A DNA stretch of 64,000 nt. It comes from Allobosea sp. CRIB-10. GTDB taxonomy: Bacteria > Pseudomonadota > Alphaproteobacteria > Rhizobiales > Beijerinckiaceae. Within the stretch, counting starts at the first letter, position 1. Each line of letters begins with the position of its first letter. The position numbers and the translations under genes are program-made. The stretch is from the NCBI RefSeq assembly GCF_900112185.1, contig NZ_FOKP01000006.1:167291-231290 (forward strand), written 5' to 3'. The notes under the pieces are model-generated. The model searched no databases and was not told the DNA's origin. It worked only from the letters and a program-made list of their open reading frames with translations. This document shows, piece after piece, positions 49,363 to 58,918 of the stretch.

Positions 49363-50520
49363 GTGACGATCGATCTCGACAAGCTCGCGCAAGAGATGAC
49401 GGGCTGGCGGCGCGACCTGCACACCCATCCGGAATTCGGCTTCGAAGAGAGGCGCACCAGCGCCTTCGTCGCCGGCAAGCTGCGCGAATTCGGGCTGGAC
49501 GATGTCGCCGAGGGCATCGGGGGCACCGGCGTCGTCGGCACGCTGACGCGCGGCAGCGGCAACCGGGCGATCGCATTGCGGGCCGACATGGACGCGCTGC
49601 GCATATCCGAGCAAAGCGAGCTGCCATACCGTTCGGGCAATCCCGGCGTGATGCATGCCTGCGGCCATGACGGGCACACCGCCATGCTGCTCGGCGCGGC
49701 GAAGCTGCTGGCGGAGGAGGGCGGTTTCGACGGCACGGTGCGCTTCGTCTTCCAGCCGGCCGAGGAATGGGGGCGTGGCGCACTCGCCATGCTCGCCGAC
49801 GGGCTGATGGAGCGCTTCCCGTTCGAGGAGATCTACGGGCTGCACAATGCGCCGGGGCTGACGGTCGGCAAGTTCCAGACGCGTTGCGGGCCGATCATGT
49901 CGGCGGAGGACAATTTCGAGATCGTCCTCACCGGCGTCGGTGGTCACGCCGCCCGCCCGCATGCCGGCAACGAGACGCTGGTCGCTGCCTGCGCCTTGGT
50001 CACCAGCCTGCAGACCATCGTCTCGCGGCGCCTGAGCCCGGCTGAGATCGCCGTGGTCTCGGTAACCGAGCTGATCACCGACGGCACCCGCAACGCCTTG
50101 CCGGGCCAGGCGCGCATTCTCGGCGACGCCCGCAGCTTCCGCCCGGAGGTCAGCGCCGATATCGAAGCGCAGATGCGCGTCATCAGCGAAGGCATCGCCC
50201 GCGCCTACAATGTCGAGCAGTCGGTGAGCTATACGCGGGAATTCGTGCCGCTGCTCAACCAGCCGGCTCAGACCGAAGCGGCGCTGGAGGCGGCGCGGGC
50301 GGTGCTCGGGACTGAGAATGTCTCGGCCGTCTCCGAACCCTTCACCGGCTCGGAGGACTTCGCCCGCTTCCTCGATCATGTCCCGGGCTGCTTCTCCTTC
50401 GTCGGCAATGGCGACAGCGCACCACTGCACAACCCGCGCTATGATTTCGACGACGCAGGGTTGATCCACGGCGCGCGTTTCCACGCCGAGATCGTCAGGC
50501 GCCGGCTGGCTGTCGCGTGA
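49363..50520 (+). CDS. M20 family amidohydrolase (HipO/aminoacylase-like)
   Basis: A 385-residue Zn/Mn-dependent amidohydrolase. Metal-binding residues are in MHACGHDGHTAM, with the ADMDAL catalytic region, PAEEWGRGA (catalytic Glu), GLHNAPGLTVG and TGSEDFARFL. The dimerisation domain (~180-295) contains GVGGHAARPHAG. Such enzymes cleave N-acyl or N-benzoyl amino acids (hippurate hydrolase) or indole-acetyl conjugates. The start is GTG with AGGACCCTCCC upstream. The 4-nt overlap with the frame of the next gene suggests cotranscription with the acetyltransferase. Confidence 0.92.
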   Translation: MTIDLDKLAQEMTGWRRDLHTHPEFGFEERRTSAFVAGKLREFGLDDVAEGIGGTGVVGTLTRGSGNRAIALRADMDALRISEQSELPYRSGNPGVMHACGHDGHTAMLLGAAKLLAEEGGFDGTVRFVFQPAEEWGRGALAMLADGLMERFPFEEIYGLHNAPGLTVGKFQTRCGPIMSAEDNFEIVLTGVGGHAARPHAGNETLVAACALVTSLQTIVSRRLSPAEIAVVSVTELITDGTRNALPGQARILGDARSFRPEVSADIEAQMRVISEGIARAYNVEQSVSYTREFVPLLNQPAQTEAALEAARAVLGTENVSAVSEPFTGSEDFARFLDHVPGCFSFVGNGDSAPLHNPRYDFDDAGLIHGARFHAEIVRRRLAVA

Positions 50521-50552
50521 TGACCAACCCTGCTGGAGAAGAGCTTGGCAAA

Positions 50553-51020
50553 ATGCGCACACGACCTGCGGTCCCCAGCGACGCGGAAGCGATGAGCGCG
50601 GTGCTGCGCGCCATCATCGCCGCATATGGGCGAGAGCGCCCCAGCGATCCCGATTTCGTTCTTTCGACCTATATCGCCCATCCCGATCGCGTCGCCTGCA
50701 CGGTCGCGCTCGACGAGGCCGGAACGGTCGTCGGTTTCCAGTCCCTGCGCCGGGCGCGGCCTGGCGATCCCTATGGGACGCCGGATGGCTGGGGGAGCAT
50801 CGGAACGCATGTCTCGCCGCGCGCCGGCCGGAAGGGCGTCGGCACGGCGCTGTTCGCGGTCACGCGGCAGGCTGCTTCGGAAGCGGGCATCGGCCGGATC
50901 GACGCTGCGATCCGCGACGACAATCCTCTGGGCCTTGCCTATTACGAGGCGCGAGGCTTCCGGACCCACCGAATCGAGAATGGTGTGGTCCACAAGGTCT
51001 ACACGGTGTCAGAGGGCTGA
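50553..51020 (+). CDS. GNAT-family N-acetyltransferase
   Basis: A 155-residue acetyltransferase. Motif A for acetyl-CoA is in SPRAGRKGVGTALFAVTRQA, followed by IDAAIRDDNPLGLAYYEARG and FRTHRIENGVVHK. It resembles phosphinothricin-type or L-amino-acid acetyltransferases. ATG 50553 has GGAGAAGAG upstream and begins at the fold (MRTRPAVPSDAEAM). Starts at 50517 or 50520 would overlap the M20 gene. It overlaps the convergent 51009 gene by 12 nt. The substrate is unknown. Confidence 0.88.
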   Translation: MRTRPAVPSDAEAMSAVLRAIIAAYGRERPSDPDFVLSTYIAHPDRVACTVALDEAGTVVGFQSLRRARPGDPYGTPDGWGSIGTHVSPRAGRKGVGTALFAVTRQAASEAGIGRIDAAIRDDNPLGLAYYEARGFRTHRIENGVVHKVYTVSEG

Positions 51021-51803
51021 CGAGCGGCCCTGGTATCGTCGCCAAACACAGACCTTGTGCACATATTCCCGGTCGCGTTCGGCCTCGCCGAAGGGCGCGA
51101 CGGGCCAGAGCCAGCTTTCGTCCTCCTTCGGCAGGGCGACCCCGTACATCAGGTCGAGCCGGTCATGGATCGCTCCGCCGCGGTCGCGCTCAACCATCTC
51201 GACATCGCTGATCAGGCAGACATGGCCCTCGAAGCGGGCGAGGTCGTCAAGATGCCAGGCGATGCAGCGGCCCGGGAGATCGTCGGGCAAAGCGGCGGCT
51301 CGGGCTGGGTTGTCCTCCAGCCATTCGGCCACCGGCCAGGCGAGCTGCGAAAGCAGGTTGGCGGAGATCACAAGATCGACGCTGCCGTCGTTGGCGAGGT
51401 CGGCGAGCGGGTCCTGCCGGCTTTCCGCCTCGCCGGCCAGCCAGGCCATCGCGCCGGTGAGATCGCGGCTGACGAGGATGACCTTCGGTCGCCGCCAGAG
51501 CTTAAGGCGCAGCAGCGGCAGATGGACGATGTCGACGAGCACGACCTCGTCGAAGCTCGCGCAGAGGGCCTCCAGCGGGATGTCGCGAGCGGGGCCGGAG
51601 CCGAGCACCACGACCTTGCGACGTCGGGGCAGGGCGGCTGCGATGTCGGCGATGATGGCGCGGCAGCGCGCCTGATGCGGCTCCCAGGCCTTGCGCTGGC
51701 GGAGGCCGCGCGACCAGAGGGCGATGCCTTCTCGCAGCAGGCCGAACCGGCGCGCCAGTGGCGCAGCCGGCGTCAGGGCTCGCAGCGTCAGCTCCGCCAG
51801 CAC
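51009..51803 (-). CDS. Hypothetical protein with Rossmann/methyltransferase-like region
   Basis: A 264-residue protein. The central KVVVLGSGPARDIPLEAL resembles the SAM-binding motif I of class I methyltransferases, followed by an acidic beta-2 end (EVVLVDIVHLPLLR) and DLVISANLLSQLAW. There is no clear catalytic residue pattern. It starts 2 nt after the D-threonine aldolase-like gene on the same strand, so the pair forms an operon. Product annotation in relatives is uncharacterised. Confidence 0.75.
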   Translation of the reverse strand: MLAELTLRALTPAAPLARRFGLLREGIALWSRGLRQRKAWEPHQARCRAIIADIAAALPRRRKVVVLGSGPARDIPLEALCASFDEVVLVDIVHLPLLRLKLWRRPKVILVSRDLTGAMAWLAGEAESRQDPLADLANDGSVDLVISANLLSQLAWPVAEWLEDNPARAAALPDDLPGRCIAWHLDDLARFEGHVCLISDVEMVERDRGGAIHDRLDLMYGVALPKEDESWLWPVAPFGEAERDREYVHKVCVWRRYQGRSSAL

Positions 51804-51805
51804 GG

Positions 51806-52942
51806 CTAGCTGAGCGCGCCGCGCGCCGCGACCGGCCAGACAGCCTCGACATGCGCGTCGGCGCCGCCGAGGCCGCGCACGCAGACATACCAGTCATGCA
51901 GGTTGACGGTCGGGTCGCAATGGCCGGGCACGAGCAGAACACGGTCGCCGCGATGCGGCACGGCGACGGGGTCGCCGGTCAGGATGCCGTGCTCGTCGGA
52001 GGGTTTGGTGTAGATCACGCCGTCGCGGCGCCAAGGCACCGGCATGCCGGAATCGACCGCCGCCGCCTTGTGGCCGGCATCGACGATGGCGCGGTCCGGC
52101 ACCGGCTTGCTCATCACCCCGGCGAGCACAAACAGCGCGTGCTGAAAGGTGTGGAAGGGCGAGCCGTCTGCCATGCGGTTCCTGGCGTAGTCGGCATCCA
52201 TGAAGATGTAGGAGCCGCATTGCAGCTCGTTCCAGACGCCGGAACGGCTCTCCAGCTCGAAGGTGCCGGTGCCGGCCCCGCCGACGGTCTCGCAGGCGAG
52301 CCCGGCCTGGGCCAGACGCTCGATCGCATTGCGGGCGAGCAGACCGGCGCGTTCGATCGCCTCGCTGCGCTCGTCGATCGAGCGCATGTGCTGGGCCGAG
52401 CCGTGATAGGCCTGCACGCCGCGAAAGCGCAGCGTGTTGCTGCGCGCCACCGCCTCGGCCAGCCGGACCGCCGCCTCGCCGGGCGCGACGCCGCAGCGGC
52501 GCCCGCCGATGTCGAGCTCGACCAGCACGTCGAGGACGACATCGTGGCGGGCTGCCGCTTCGGCGGCCTCGCGCACGCCGTCGATATGGTCGACGCACAG
52601 CCCGATGCGGGCGTCACGGGCGAGCTTGGCGAGCCGGTCGAGCTTGGCCGCGCCGGCGATCTCGTTGGTGACGAGCACGTCGGTGACGCCGCCGGCGACC
52701 AGAACCTCCGCCTCGCCGACCTTCTGGCAGCATTGCCCGACTGCGCCATGGGCGATCTGACGCAGCGCGATCTCCGGGCTCTTATGCGTCTTGGCATGCG
52801 GACGCAGGCGCATGCCGCTCGCCTCGGCGAAGGCCGCCATGGTGACGAGATTCCGCTCGAAGGCGTCGAGATCGATGATCAGAGCGGGAGTGTCGATCTC
52901 GGCGAAGGACTGTCCGGGCCGGGCCGGCGGAGAAAGGGGCAT
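51806..52942 (-). CDS. D-threonine aldolase-like / DSD1-family PLP enzyme
   Basis: A 378-residue fold-type III PLP enzyme. The N-terminal alanine-racemase-like barrel holds the Schiff-base Lys in RPHAKTHKS. The C-terminal domain has a metal site (SDEHGIL and PGHCDPTVNLHDWY) as in D-threonine aldolase and D-serine dehydratase-like proteins. VGGAGTGTFELES is the phosphate-binding Gly-rich segment. It cleaves D-3-hydroxyamino acids or beta-hydroxyaspartate to an aldehyde and glycine. ATG 52942 was chosen. The start at 52966 is possible. The specific substrate is unknown. Confidence 0.88.
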   Translation of the reverse strand: MPLSPPARPGQSFAEIDTPALIIDLDAFERNLVTMAAFAEASGMRLRPHAKTHKSPEIALRQIAHGAVGQCCQKVGEAEVLVAGGVTDVLVTNEIAGAAKLDRLAKLARDARIGLCVDHIDGVREAAEAAARHDVVLDVLVELDIGGRRCGVAPGEAAVRLAEAVARSNTLRFRGVQAYHGSAQHMRSIDERSEAIERAGLLARNAIERLAQAGLACETVGGAGTGTFELESRSGVWNELQCGSYIFMDADYARNRMADGSPFHTFQHALFVLAGVMSKPVPDRAIVDAGHKAAAVDSGMPVPWRRDGVIYTKPSDEHGILTGDPVAVPHRGDRVLLVPGHCDPTVNLHDWYVCVRGLGGADAHVEAVWPVAARGALS

Positions 52943-53049
52943 GAGCTCTCGAATCTGATGAATCATTCCGAGGCTATCGGACGTCAGCTTCGTGTCCGGA
53001 GCAAGACCGGCAGTGGCGCTCGCATGGCGGCCATGTTAGGCCGCGCCCC

Positions 53050-54870
53050 ATGAAGATCGGCCACGTCACCGACGATACCTTTGCGCTCTTCGTCAGAATC
53101 TGGCGCGAGCGTGGGCGGCAATACCTGCCGCAGCTCATCGGCATCCTTGCCCTCGTCGTGGTCATCGCTGCGACGACGAGCCTCTATCCGCTTCTGATCA
53201 AGGCGGCGTTCGACGCCTTCGCCGATCCGCTGACGGCCGAGGCCACCGGCTTCGTCCGCCGCGCCGAGCGCTTGGTGTCGAAATCACTCGGCATCGAGAT
53301 CGGCGTCGTCAACGCCGTCGCCGTGGTCGTGGTGATCGTCACCGCGATCAAGGGTTTCTCGCTGCTGTCGCAGACGGTGATGACCAACAGCGTCGTCAGC
53401 CGGATCGAGGCCGACATGCAGAGCGCGCTCTACGATCATCTGATCGACGCCGATCTCGCGCAGCTCCAACGGGAAAATCCCGCCTCGCTCACCCAGCGCT
53501 TCACCACCGACTTCACCTTCGTCAAGGAGGCGCTGACCCGGCTGGTCAACATCGCGGTCCGCGACGTGATGACGACGATCGCGCTGGTCGGCGCCATGCT
53601 CTGGATCGACTGGAAGATGACGGCCGTCGTGCTGCTGATCGCGCCGGTCGTCGCCCGGCCGATCGGCCGGATCGGCAAGAAGCTGCGCCGGATGGCGACG
53701 TCGCAGCAAGAGCAGACCGGCCTCATGGCGGGCCTGGTCACCGAGAGCCTGCAGGGCGCGCGCGTCGCCAAGACCGATTCGCTCGAGCCCTATCTGAAGG
53801 GCCGTGCCCGCGCCGCCTTCGAGACGATTCGGACCCTGAAGATGAAGGCGGCCAATGCTCGCGGCCGGCTCGATCCGCTGCTCGAGGTCGCCGGTGGGCT
53901 TGCGGTCGCCGGCGTGCTCGCCGCGATCGGCGTGCGCATCACCTCGGGCAGCTCCACGGTCGGCGACTTCACCGGCTATGTCTCGGCGCTGCTGCTGGCG
54001 GCGCAGCCGATGCGCTCGCTCGGCAACCTCAATGCCATCGTCCAGGAGGCCGGCGCCTCGCTGAAGCGCTATTATGCGCTGATCGACGAGAAGCCGCTCA
54101 TCATCGAACGCCCGGATGCCAGGCCGCTAGCGGTGAATGGCGGCGAGGTCGCCTTTCGCGACCTGCGCTTCCGCTATCGTGACGACCAGCGCGGCCTCGA
54201 AGGCATCGATCTCGTCGCCGAGGCCGGCAAGACCACGGCCCTGGTCGGTCGCTCCGGCTCGGGCAAATCGACGATGCTGGCGCTGGTGCCCCGGCTCTAC
54301 GATCCCACCGAGGGGCGGGTCGAGATCGATGGACAGGATATCCGCGACGTGACCTTGCGCAGCCTGCGCGGCCAGATCGGCGTGGTCAGCCAGGATGTGG
54401 TGCTGTTCGACGACACGGTGCGCGCCAATATCGGCTTCGGCCGTCCCGGTGCGAGCGAGAACGACATCGTCGCGGCGGCCAGGGCGGCGGCGGCGCACGA
54501 CTTCATCATGGCGATGCCGGACGGCTATGACACCAGGGTCGGCGAGCGCGGCTCGCGGCTTTCCGGCGGCGAGCGCCAGCGTCTCGCCATAGCCCGCGCC
54601 ATCCTGAAGGACGCGCCGATCCTGCTGCTCGACGAGGCGACGAGTGCGCTCGACACCCAGTCGGAGCGGCTGGTGCAGCAGGCGCTGGCGAAGCTGATGA
54701 AGGGCCGGACCACGCTCGTCATCGCGCACCGGCTCTCGACCGTGCGCGAGGCCGACCAGATCGTCGTGCTCGAGGAAGGCAAGGTGATCGAGACCGGTGA
54801 CCATGACGGACTGGTCGCCCGCGACGGCGCCTATGCGCGGCTCTACCGGCTGCAATTCGCGGAGGACTAG
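53050..54870 (+). CDS. ABC exporter, fused membrane-ATPase (MsbA/lipid A-type)
   Basis: A 606-residue half-transporter. A membrane domain of six helices (~20-330) is followed by an ATPase (~360-600) with Walker A GRSGSGKSTML, Q-loop GVVSQDVVLFDDTVRANIGFG, signature RLSGGERQRLAIARAI, Walker B ILLLDEATSALD and H-loop IAHRLST. It forms a homodimer in the inner membrane. The MsbA-type family suggests export of a lipid, drug or glycan; the neighbours give no clue. The ATG at 53050 follows GGCCGCGCCCC with a weak site. The next gene's frame overlaps its 3' end. Confidence 0.92.
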   Translation: MKIGHVTDDTFALFVRIWRERGRQYLPQLIGILALVVVIAATTSLYPLLIKAAFDAFADPLTAEATGFVRRAERLVSKSLGIEIGVVNAVAVVVVIVTAIKGFSLLSQTVMTNSVVSRIEADMQSALYDHLIDADLAQLQRENPASLTQRFTTDFTFVKEALTRLVNIAVRDVMTTIALVGAMLWIDWKMTAVVLLIAPVVARPIGRIGKKLRRMATSQQEQTGLMAGLVTESLQGARVAKTDSLEPYLKGRARAAFETIRTLKMKAANARGRLDPLLEVAGGLAVAGVLAAIGVRITSGSSTVGDFTGYVSALLLAAQPMRSLGNLNAIVQEAGASLKRYYALIDEKPLIIERPDARPLAVNGGEVAFRDLRFRYRDDQRGLEGIDLVAEAGKTTALVGRSGSGKSTMLALVPRLYDPTEGRVEIDGQDIRDVTLRSLRGQIGVVSQDVVLFDDTVRANIGFGRPGASENDIVAAARAAAAHDFIMAMPDGYDTRVGERGSRLSGGERQRLAIARAILKDAPILLLDEATSALDTQSERLVQQALAKLMKGRTTLVIAHRLSTVREADQIVVLEEGKVIETGDHDGLVARDGAYARLYRLQFAED

Positions 54871-55396
54871 AGCGATTCGCCTGGAGACCGAGCGCCTTAT
54901 TCTTGACCTGCACGGCCTCGAGCATTTCGAGCCGCTGCGCGAGATGTGGGCCGATGCGACGGTGGTGCATCATATCGGCCAGCCCTCGAGCGCGCAGGAG
55001 GCCTGGATGCGTCTCCTGCGCTATCGCGGGCTCTGGCCGCTGCTGGGCTACGGCTATTGGGCGCTGACCGAGAAGGCCAGCGGGCGCTTCGTCGGCGATC
55101 TCGGCTTCGCCGATTTCCACCGGGCGATCGAGCCGTCGATCCGTGGCGTTCCGGAGGCCGGCTGGGTGCTCGCGAGCTGGGCGCATGGCCAGGGGTTTGC
55201 GAGCGAGGCCCTCGCCGCGGCACTGGACTGGCTCGATGCGCAAGGCATTCATGAAAGCTCGGTTTGCCTGATCGCGCCGGAGAACGAGCCGTCGCTTCGA
55301 CTTGCCCTCCGCTTTGGATTCAGCAACGAGCGCGCCGTGAGCTTCCTGGGGCAGGAGACTTTGCTGCTTCGGCGTCCGCGGTCGGTCTGGCAATGA
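54833..55396 (+). CDS. GNAT-family N-acetyltransferase (RimJ/RimL type), start uncertain
   Basis: An acetyltransferase with RLETERLILDLHGLEHFEPL at its start, ending in a motif A-like ASWAHGQGFASEALAAALDW and ENEPSLRLALRFGFSNERAV. Typical homologues begin MxxLETERL, but here the codons before RLETERL are GCG-ATT-CGC, with no ATG/GTG/TTG. The nearest in-frame ATG is 54833, inside the ABC exporter gene, which adds 15 residues of shadow sequence. A good Shine-Dalgarno (GGAGGA) sits 8 nt before the ATT codon (54874), so initiation at ATT is possible. Acetylates a protein N-terminus or small amine. Confidence 0.8.
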   Translation: MRGSTGCNSRRTRAIRLETERLILDLHGLEHFEPLREMWADATVVHHIGQPSSAQEAWMRLLRYRGLWPLLGYGYWALTEKASGRFVGDLGFADFHRAIEPSIRGVPEAGWVLASWAHGQGFASEALAAALDWLDAQGIHESSVCLIAPENEPSLRLALRFGFSNERAVSFLGQETLLLRRPRSVWQ

Positions 55397-55516
55397 GGTC
55401 GTGAGCCGGCTCTGATGCAAGCATGGCGGGCATGCGGCGCGCGCGGGCAACTGCTGACAGGACTTGCCACATTCCGCTGACAGTGTGCTGTCCTGAATAT
55501 TTGAAAGAGATTTTCC

Positions 55517-57049
55517 GTGACGACCTCGACTACTGTCGCCGTGCCGGCGCGCAAGGCCACACGCCGCGAATGGCTGGGCCTGATCGCTATCGCCTTCCCC
55601 TGCATGATCTATTCCATGGACCTGACGGTGCTGAACCTGGCGGTTCCGACGCTGACGCGTGAGCTCAAGCCTTCCGCAGGCGAGCTGCTCTGGATCATCG
55701 ACATCTACGGCTTCATGGTCGCCGGCTTCCTGATGACCATGGGCACGCTCGGCGACCGCATCGGCCGGCGCAAGCTCCTGCTGATCGGAGCGGCCGCATT
55801 CGGCGTCGCCTCGGCGGTCGCCGCCTTCTCGACCAGCACCGAGATGCTGATCGTGATGCGGGCGCTGCTCGGCATCGCCGGGGCGACGCTGGCGCCCTCG
55901 ACGCTCTCGCTGATCGCGGTGATGTTCGAGGACGAGACCGAGCGCACCTTCGCGATCTCGATGTGGATCGCCAGCTTCTCGGCCGGCGCCGTGATCGGCC
56001 CGCTGATCGGCGGCGCGCTGATCGAGTATTTCTGGTGGGGTTCGGTCTTCCTGATCGCGGTGCCGCCGATGCTGATCCTGCTGGTGATCGGCCCGATTCT
56101 GCTGCCGGAGTACAAGGCGCCCCAGGCGGGCAGGCTCGACCTCGCCAGCGCCTTGCTCTCGTTGGCGACGATCCTGCCGGTCATCTACGGGGTGAAGCAC
56201 TGGGCCGAGTTCGGGCTCTCGGCCTATGTGCTTAGCTTCATCGTCGTCGGCCTCGTGCTCGGCGTCGTCTTCGCGCGCCGGCAGAAGCAACTCGCCGATC
56301 CGATGGTCGATCTGACGCTGTTCGGGATTCCGGCGTTCCGGGCCGCGCTGGCGATCAACCTCGCCGGCATCATGGTGATGTTCGGCAGCTTCATCTTCAT
56401 GGCGCAGTATCTCCAGCTCGTCGCCGGGCTGACGCCGCTTGAGGCGGGCCTCTGGTCACTGCCCTCGGCAATCGCCTTCACGCTCGCCTCGTTCGCGGTG
56501 ACGCCGCTGACCCTGCGCTTCAAGCCGGCGACGCTGATGGCCGGCGGCATGGTGCTCTCGGGTCTCGGCTTCGCCTGGCTCGCCTTCGCGCCGAATCTTG
56601 TCCAGATTGTTGCCTCCTCGATCGTGTTCTCGATCGGCTTCACGCCGGTGGTCGCGCTGACGACCGGTATCGTGGTCGGTTCGGCGCCGCAGGAGCGGGC
56701 CGGTGCAGCCTCGGCCATGTCCGAGACCAGCATCGAACTCGGCGGCGCGCTCGGCATCGCCGTTTTCGGTAGCCTCGGCACGGCGCTCTATCGCCGGGGC
56801 ATGTCGGATCTGTCGGTCGCGGGCGTGGACGGCGCGGTGCTGGCGCCGGCACGTTCGACGCTCGGCGGAGCGCTGGCGACGGCCGAGCGGCTGGCGCCGG
56901 ACCAGTCGGCGCATCTGCTTCGGGCGGCGCGCGAGGCCTTCATGACCGGTTTCCATGCGGTCGCGCTGATCGCGATCGCCGGCATGGTCTTCTGCCTCGC
57001 GGTGGCGTTGACGACCTTGCGCGACGCAAGGCCCTCAGGGGCGCATTGA
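55517..57049 (+). CDS. MFS drug:H+ antiporter, DHA2 (14-TMS) family
   Basis: A 510-residue efflux protein with 14 helices. The motif D1-like MDLTVLNLAVPTLTREL is in helix 1, motif A is GTLGDRIGRRKLLLIGA, motif B is IVMRALLGIAGATLAPSTLS, and motif C-type GAVIGPLIGGALIEYFWWGS follows. This is the SmvA/QacA-type layout for cationic antiseptics, dyes and drugs. GTG start with GAAAGAGATTTTCC upstream. No TetR-type regulator is adjacent. Confidence 0.92.
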   Translation: MTTSTTVAVPARKATRREWLGLIAIAFPCMIYSMDLTVLNLAVPTLTRELKPSAGELLWIIDIYGFMVAGFLMTMGTLGDRIGRRKLLLIGAAAFGVASAVAAFSTSTEMLIVMRALLGIAGATLAPSTLSLIAVMFEDETERTFAISMWIASFSAGAVIGPLIGGALIEYFWWGSVFLIAVPPMLILLVIGPILLPEYKAPQAGRLDLASALLSLATILPVIYGVKHWAEFGLSAYVLSFIVVGLVLGVVFARRQKQLADPMVDLTLFGIPAFRAALAINLAGIMVMFGSFIFMAQYLQLVAGLTPLEAGLWSLPSAIAFTLASFAVTPLTLRFKPATLMAGGMVLSGLGFAWLAFAPNLVQIVASSIVFSIGFTPVVALTTGIVVGSAPQERAGAASAMSETSIELGGALGIAVFGSLGTALYRRGMSDLSVAGVDGAVLAPARSTLGGALATAERLAPDQSAHLLRAAREAFMTGFHAVALIAIAGMVFCLAVALTTLRDARPSGAH

Positions 57050-57055
57050 CGCCTT

Positions 57056-57628
57056 TCAGGGCTCGCGCAGCAGCGCTTCGGCCGCGGCCGGGAAGCCGCG
57101 GAAGGAGAGCGGCAGTGCGACCTCGCGCTTGGCGGCGTCGAGATAGCGCATCTGGCCGGCTTCGCCGAAGCCACGCCAGCGCTTCAGCGCATCATCGCTC
57201 AGGCTGGCTTCAGCGAAGCAGCCGCCGGGCAGGCAGCGCTGGAAGATTGCGACCGCTTCGTCCTTGTCCGCGACGGTGACGCGAACGCTCACCTTGTCGC
57301 CGAGCGACAGGTTCGGCGGCACCTGGATAACCAGCTTGATCGGCTCGTCTTTGACCGGCCGGCCGATCGCGACGAGGGCGATCGGGCCGCGCTGGCCCTG
57401 CTGCTCCAGGGTCTGGACGATCTCGCAGATCCGGGCTGCGACGCTCTGCTGGCAGCGCATCACCCAGTCGCCATAGGTCGCGGTGGTGTTGTCGGGCTGG
57501 GAGATGGCGCCGGGCGCAGGCGCGGTTTGCGCCGGGGCCGGCCGCTGGGCAGGGGCGGGGCGTTGGGCCTGCGCAACTGCAGGGCCGGCGAGCACCGACA
57601 GGGCGATGATCGTCAAGGGTCTGAGCAT
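57056..57628 (-). CDS. ialB: Invasion-associated locus B (IalB) family protein
   Basis: A 190-residue exported protein. A signal peptide (MLRPLTIIALSVLAGPAVAQ) is followed by a Pro/Ala/Gln-rich linker with two AQRPAP repeats, then the IalB domain with TYGDWVMRCQQ and cysteines in CEIVQT and CLPGGCFAEAS, probably forming disulfides. IalB in Bartonella is a periplasmic protein involved in erythrocyte invasion. Homologues are ubiquitous in free-living Hyphomicrobiales and have an unknown general role. It is convergent with the DHA2 gene. Confidence 0.9.
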   Translation of the reverse strand: MLRPLTIIALSVLAGPAVAQAQRPAPAQRPAPAQTAPAPGAISQPDNTTATYGDWVMRCQQSVAARICEIVQTLEQQGQRGPIALVAIGRPVKDEPIKLVIQVPPNLSLGDKVSVRVTVADKDEAVAIFQRCLPGGCFAEASLSDDALKRWRGFGEAGQMRYLDAAKREVALPLSFRGFPAAAEALLREP

Positions 57629-57708
57629 GGAGGCATCCGGAAGACTGCGACAGCGTCGAGTTCAAGGCGAAGATCGCGCAGGACGCAAGCCGGGACTGTG
57701 AACGGCTG

Positions 57709-58803
<1,095 letters not shown>

Positions 58804-58918
58804 TCAGGACGGTCCGAAGCGCGCTTCATGCAGAATTATGTTGCAGTGCAGCAACGAATGCCCATCTCGGACGTTGTCACCCGCCAGCGCCACTCCGGCA
58901 GCTGACGACACAAGGGCC

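Noticed and set aside
54870..54880. TAGAGCG after the ABC exporter as another copy of the dispersed repeat
   Set aside because: Only seven bases match the repeat tip and none of the internal core is present.
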